Below, one piece after another: positions 60,573 to 64,000 of a DNA stretch of 64,000 bases. Source of the DNA: Nitrospirillum iridis (lineage in GTDB: Bacteria; Pseudomonadota; Alphaproteobacteria; Azospirillales; Azospirillaceae); the NCBI RefSeq assembly GCF_014205765.1, contig NZ_JACIIZ010000003.1:434001-498000 (forward strand). The letters run 5' to 3'. The notes below the pieces were generated by a model. The model saw only the letters and a program-made list of their open reading frames with translations. It ran no database searches and was not told the DNA's origin. Made by a program: the position numbers and the translations under genes. Numbering within the stretch: the first letter of the stretch is position 1; each line of letters starts with the position of its first letter.

Positions 60573-62162
60573 TCAGGCCCCCACGGCGCGATCGAAATCG
60601 ATGCCCAGATCGTCGAACATCTTGATGGCAGTGGCGCGGCCGGCGCCATAAACACCGCCGCCCGGGTGCATGAAAGGCCCCACCAGATAAAGCCCCTCCA
60701 CGCCTGGCACCGTGAAGTTTCCAAGGTCCGGCGTCGGGCGGTGGGCCATGGTCTGGTACATGAAGGGGGCGGCGCCGTGCATGTCGCCGTTCACGAAGCT
60801 GTTGGGGGAACTGCGTTCCATGTCCAGCGGCGACCAGGTGGTGCGGGCGATGATGTTGTCGTCCGTCAGGCTGGGTGTGAACCTGCGGTAGAAGCTGAGA
60901 TTGTAGTCCGCGACCTCTTCCTTGATTTCGTCCCAGCGGGCGGCCCCGCCATCCTCAAGGCGATAAGGCGCCATGGTGATGGAATGCCAGATGCCGGCAC
61001 CGGGCGGGGCGCGGGTGGGGTCGGCGTGGGTCTCATCGCTGCCGCCGGTCAGCGGGCGCTTGGGCAGACGCCCACGGCGCAGGCAATCGAAATCGTCCAG
61101 CATCTCGGGCAGGCTGTCGAAGGTGTAGTACTCCAGCATCGTGGCGGTGGCGACCTCCGGGCCGGCGTAGAAGGTCGCCTGTTTCTTCAAATCATAATGG
61201 CTGACGAACAGGCTGAAGGTCGAGGTGTTCACCCGCTCCGCCCGCTTCACCACCTTCTCCTCCACGGCGTCGCCGAGGAAATGGCGGATGCGGTGGGGAT
61301 GGATGGCGGCGATGACGCCGTCCTTGCCCGACACGACCTCGCCATCCGCCAGTTGCAGCCCGGTGGCCTTGCCGCCGGAAACGATGACCCTGCTCACCTC
61401 CGCGTTCAGGCGGATTTCGCCACCGTAGTGCTCCACGCAGCGCACCAAGGCGTCGGTCAGACCGCCGCTGCCGCCGACGGGCTGGGAGACACCATAGGTA
61501 TGGATGATGCCGGGCATCAGATAGATGCCCATGCCGGTGCCCAGTTCATCCGGCATCTGCAGATTCTCGGTCACCAGCTTCAGCAGGTGCATCTTGACGC
61601 GCGGATGTTCGAAGGTGCTGTCGATGATGTCGACGGAACTGCGGCTCATGGCGTCCAGCATTTCCCGCCCCTCATCGCTCTGGTCCAGCATGGCGATGAA
61701 GGCGCCCATCGGCAGCGGGGGGGCGTATAGGCCGGAGACGAACATGGGCAGCATTTCCATGCTGCGCCGGGCGAAGGCCCGGTAGGTCTCCGCATCCTTG
61801 GCGGAGAACTTGGCGATCTCGGCGCAGGCCCGGTCCAGGTCCTTGTAGGTGATGAGGAAGCTCTGGTCGGCGAAGATGCTGGCGTAGGGCACGTCGGAGT
61901 AGTTGTACTTCAGCCCGAACTTGGCGAAGAGGCCCAGTTCGTCCTGCGTGATCATGGGATTTCCCTGGATCATGATGTGGACGCTGGAATGTAGGTCATG
62001 GCGGTAGCCGGGGGTGTTCAGTTCCCGGGTCACCACGCCGCCACCCGGCCAGGCCTGGCGCTCCACCACCAACACCTTCTTGCCCGCCTTGGCCAGATAG
62101 GCGGCGGCCACCAGCCCGTTATGGCCGGCACCCATGACGACAACGTCGTATTTGCCCGACAT
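60573..62162 (-). CDS. Phytoene-desaturase-like (PYROXD2/CrtI-type) FAD oxidoreductase
   Basis: This 529-residue flavoprotein has the N-terminal dinucleotide fold VVVMGAGHNGLVAAAYLAKAGKKVLVVERQAWPGGGVVT and the C-terminal FAD signature GVEGLYLVGPFMHPGGGVYGAGRATA, both typical of the CrtI/COG1233 group. GGGAGA precedes ATG 62162. No other carotenoid gene is present, and the sequence fits the PYROXD2-like branch, whose substrates are poorly known. It is followed by the 75-aa gene and preceded by an SDR on the same strand. Confidence 0.93.
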   Translation of the reverse strand: MSGKYDVVVMGAGHNGLVAAAYLAKAGKKVLVVERQAWPGGGVVTRELNTPGYRHDLHSSVHIMIQGNPMITQDELGLFAKFGLKYNYSDVPYASIFADQSFLITYKDLDRACAEIAKFSAKDAETYRAFARRSMEMLPMFVSGLYAPPLPMGAFIAMLDQSDEGREMLDAMSRSSVDIIDSTFEHPRVKMHLLKLVTENLQMPDELGTGMGIYLMPGIIHTYGVSQPVGGSGGLTDALVRCVEHYGGEIRLNAEVSRVIVSGGKATGLQLADGEVVSGKDGVIAAIHPHRIRHFLGDAVEEKVVKRAERVNTSTFSLFVSHYDLKKQATFYAGPEVATATMLEYYTFDSLPEMLDDFDCLRRGRLPKRPLTGGSDETHADPTRAPPGAGIWHSITMAPYRLEDGGAARWDEIKEEVADYNLSFYRRFTPSLTDDNIIARTTWSPLDMERSSPNSFVNGDMHGAAPFMYQTMAHRPTPDLGNFTVPGVEGLYLVGPFMHPGGGVYGAGRATAIKMFDDLGIDFDRAVGA

Positions 62163-62196
62163 CTTGGAATCTCCCTATAGATATTTGATTTTATTA

Positions 62197-63033
62197 CTAT
62201 ATTTCCGCAACCATAGCGCGGAAGGGGGCGATGCCCGGGACATGGCTGCTGGTGCCGCCGTCCACCACCAGGCATTGGCCGGTGACGTAGCGCGCCTCAT
62301 CCGACGCTAGGTAGGCGACGGCATGGGCCAAATCTTCCGGCCGGCCCAGATAGGGGGTCAGCGTCTCCGCCTCCACGATCTCGCGCAGGCGGGGGGGCAG
62401 TTTCTCCAGCGCCGTGGGCGACAGGGTCAGGCCCGGCAGCACGGCGTTGCAGCGCACGCCGCGTTTGCCATGACTGGCGGCGATGCAGCGGGTCAGCTGG
62501 ATGACGGCGGCCTTGCTGGCGCTGTAGGCGGCCTGGATGATGTGGCCTTGCAGGGCCAGGTTGGAGGCGGTGTTGATGATGGCCCCGCCGAACTCCCGCC
62601 CCTCCCCGGCCTTCACCAGATGCGGCAGGGCGTGCTTGCAGGCCAGCATGGTGCCGCGCACGTTCACGGCGAAGCTGCGGTCCCAAACCTCCAGATCCAT
62701 GGTTTCAACATCGGTGTCGCGCAGGCCCATGGACAGGTCGGCGGCGTTGTTGTCCAGGATGTCCAGACGGCCGAAGGCCGATAGGGTGGCGTCGATCATC
62801 GCGCGGATGGAGAGTTCGTCGGCCAGATCCAGGTGCACGGCCAGGGCCTCCCCCCCACCGGCGTTGATGCGCGCCGCCACCGCCTCGGCCGGGGCCTGCG
62901 CGATATCGGCCAGCACGACACGGGCGCCACGCTCGGCCAGGAGAAGCGCGGTGGCGGCGCCGATACCGCCGCCGGCACCGGTGATGATGGCCACCTTGCC
63001 CATCAAGGAACCCTGAATTCTCTGATTTTCCAT
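62197..63033 (-). CDS. Short-chain dehydrogenase/reductase
   Basis: This 278-residue classical SDR has ITGAGGGIGAATALLL, LDILDNNAADLSMG, catalytic Ser in INTASNLALQG, Tyr and Lys in YSASKAAVIQ, and VTGQCLVVDGG. Asp in VVLADI indicates NAD(H) preference. NNAAD replaces the usual NNAG. The start may be ATG 63033 or ATG 63003 (MGKVAIITG). It lies 34 bases upstream of the CrtI-like gene, one operon, and is divergent from an HxlR regulator. Confidence 0.92.
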   Translation of the reverse strand: MENQRIQGSLMGKVAIITGAGGGIGAATALLLAERGARVVLADIAQAPAEAVAARINAGGGEALAVHLDLADELSIRAMIDATLSAFGRLDILDNNAADLSMGLRDTDVETMDLEVWDRSFAVNVRGTMLACKHALPHLVKAGEGREFGGAIINTASNLALQGHIIQAAYSASKAAVIQLTRCIAASHGKRGVRCNAVLPGLTLSPTALEKLPPRLREIVEAETLTPYLGRPEDLAHAVAYLASDEARYVTGQCLVVDGGTSSHVPGIAPFRAMVAEI

Positions 63034-63185
63034 CTAAGGCACCGCTCCCGCCGGCCATTCTTGACTGTTGGGCCGCAGGCTAAGAGCAGCGGGGAATGGG
63101 CGGAAGACGGCACCTTTTTGTGCCCTACCCATTCCCCGGCGATGCCCTATAAAGGCGGGGCGAACAGCGACGGCATGGGGATGGA

Positions 63186-63710
63186 ATGGTCACGGACGCG
63201 CCGCCCGGAAAGGTGCGCAGACAGGTGAATGTCGAGGCTGAATTGGCCCGGGTGGCACGGGTGCTGAACGTGGCCGACCTCGACCAGCATCCGGGTGGCC
63301 GCCGGCTGGCCGCCATGGTGCGCAGCATGGCCACGGACGGCCGGGGCCGGGAAGATCCCATCCGCGAGATCTTTGGCCGACTGGGCGACAAATGGAGCAC
63401 GCTGCTGCTGCTGCTGCTGAGCGCCGGCCCCTTCCGCCACGCCACCCTGCGCCGCCTGGTGGGGGCCGTCACCGACGAGGCCCGCATCTCCCAGCGCATG
63501 CTGACCCTGCGCCTGCGCTCCCTGGAGCGGGATGGCCTGGTGGATCGGCGGGTCACCCCCAGCGTGCCGCCCCAGGTGGAATACGCCCTGACCGATCTAG
63601 GGCACGACCTGCTGGCCCAGGTGGAAAGCCTGATGGGCTGGGTGCGCCGGCACCATGCGGCCATCCTGGCCGCCCGCGCCCGCTTCCAGGACAGCGGGCC
63701 CGAGGACTGA
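63186..63710 (+). CDS. HxlR-family regulator
   Basis: This 174-residue protein has an HxlR winged helix (IREIFGRLGDKWSTLLLLLLSAGPFRHATLRRLVGAVTDEARISQRMLTLRLRSLERDGLVDRRV, then VEYALTDLGHDLL) preceded by a 55-residue extension not typical of the family. It is divergent from the SDR/CrtI-like operon and probably regulates it. HxlR proteins respond to aldehydes, quinones or redox stress. Confidence 0.92.
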   Translation: MVTDAPPGKVRRQVNVEAELARVARVLNVADLDQHPGGRRLAAMVRSMATDGRGREDPIREIFGRLGDKWSTLLLLLLSAGPFRHATLRRLVGAVTDEARISQRMLTLRLRSLERDGLVDRRVTPSVPPQVEYALTDLGHDLLAQVESLMGWVRRHHAAILAARARFQDSGPED

Positions 63711-63728
63711 CCCCATACGCGCGTGGCG

Positions 63729-64000
63729 TTATTCCGCTGCGGTCCGCAGGCCCGCCGCCGCGTCACCGGCAGCGGCGCACATCTGGTCCACCACCCAGGC
63801 CAATGCCTGGTCCTGGTTTTGGATACGGTGCCACTGCGCCGACATGCGCACCTTGGGCATGTCGAAGGGCACCGGCGCGATCTTCAGCGGCAAGGTGGTG
63901 GCCAGCAGCGTCGCCAGGCGGCGATGCATGGTGCCGAGGCGCCGGGTGCCCAACAGGAAATGGGCGACATCGGTGAATGACGGCGCCACCACCTCCACCC
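63729..64000 (-). CDS. LysR-family regulator, C-terminal part (cut by window edge)
   Basis: The visible last 90 or so residues match the end of a LysR substrate-binding domain (VEVVAPSFTDVAHFLLGTRRLGTMHRRLATLLATTLPLKIAPVPFDMPKVRMSAQWHRIQNQDQALAWVVDQM), the NodD-like subgroup pattern. The helix-turn-helix and start lie beyond base 64000. It converges on the HxlR gene. Confidence 0.88.
   Translation of the reverse strand, partial: VEVVAPSFTDVAHFLLGTRRLGTMHRRLATLLATTLPLKIAPVPFDMPKVRMSAQWHRIQNQDQALAWVVDQMCAAAGDAAAGLRTAAE

Overview
The window is chromosomal DNA from a GC-rich alphaproteobacterium. Codon use, alphaproteobacterial-type gene sets (DctB/DctD-like two-component pair, NitT/TauT-type ABC importer, split UxaA) and general gene style point to the Rhodospirillales, most likely Azospirillaceae (Azospirillum, Niveispirillum or Nitrospirillum); this placement is an inference. 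I see about 57 protein genes, no rRNA, tRNA or CRISPR array, no complete insertion sequence, and no integrase or phage structural block.

Layout. 1-7.7 kb: a REC-PAS-PAS-GGDEF-EAL signalling protein, an RraA-like aldolase, a pirin, a MaoC hydratase, a secreted low-complexity protein followed by four tandem hairpins, and purU. 7.7-15.8 kb: an L-fucose catabolic locus (IclR regulator, aldo/keto reductase, split UxaA-type dehydratase, short-chain dehydrogenase, fuconolactonase, FucP-like permease) with a phospholipase D lipoprotein inside it. 16-21 kb: folD and two tandem TPR proteins with GT9-like C-terminal domains. 21-25 kb: a marR-aaeB-aaeX-aaeA type aromatic-acid efflux operon. 25-27.5 kb: a compact regulatory switch (S24-like repressor without the catalytic serine, a divergent Cro-like gene, a third target promoter and repeated 17-bp operators) beside an AT-richer lipoprotein gene. 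27.5-34.1 kb: a six-gene operon joining an ABC importer, a DctB/DctD-like two-component system and a beta-keto acid cleavage enzyme, with a candidate sigma-54 promoter. 34-40 kb: a prolyl oligopeptidase, a fosmidomycin-resistance-type MFS pump and an AraC regulator. 40-47.7 kb: a cyclase/TetR divergent pair, an eutBC-hydrolase operon, TspO and a putative zinc peptidase. 47.8-52 kb: two phage-tail-collar proteins (one fused to bulb-lectin repeats) and a frameshifted PQQ-type sugar dehydrogenase. 52-64 kb: a TonB receptor divergent from a NarL-type two-component system, a chemoreceptor, a VOC protein, a CrtI-like oxidoreductase/SDR operon, an HxlR regulator and the end of a LysR gene.

Working together. 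The fucose genes form a near-complete oxidative route from L-fucose to keto-deoxy-fuconate products; the final carbon-carbon cleavage enzyme is not in the window. The ABC-TCS-BKACE operon reads as a self-contained sense, import and degrade unit for an unknown organic acid. The 25-26.4 kb switch is the most striking regulatory structure: three promoters share one geometry, with the operator between -35 and -10, and two of them appear to make leaderless mRNAs.
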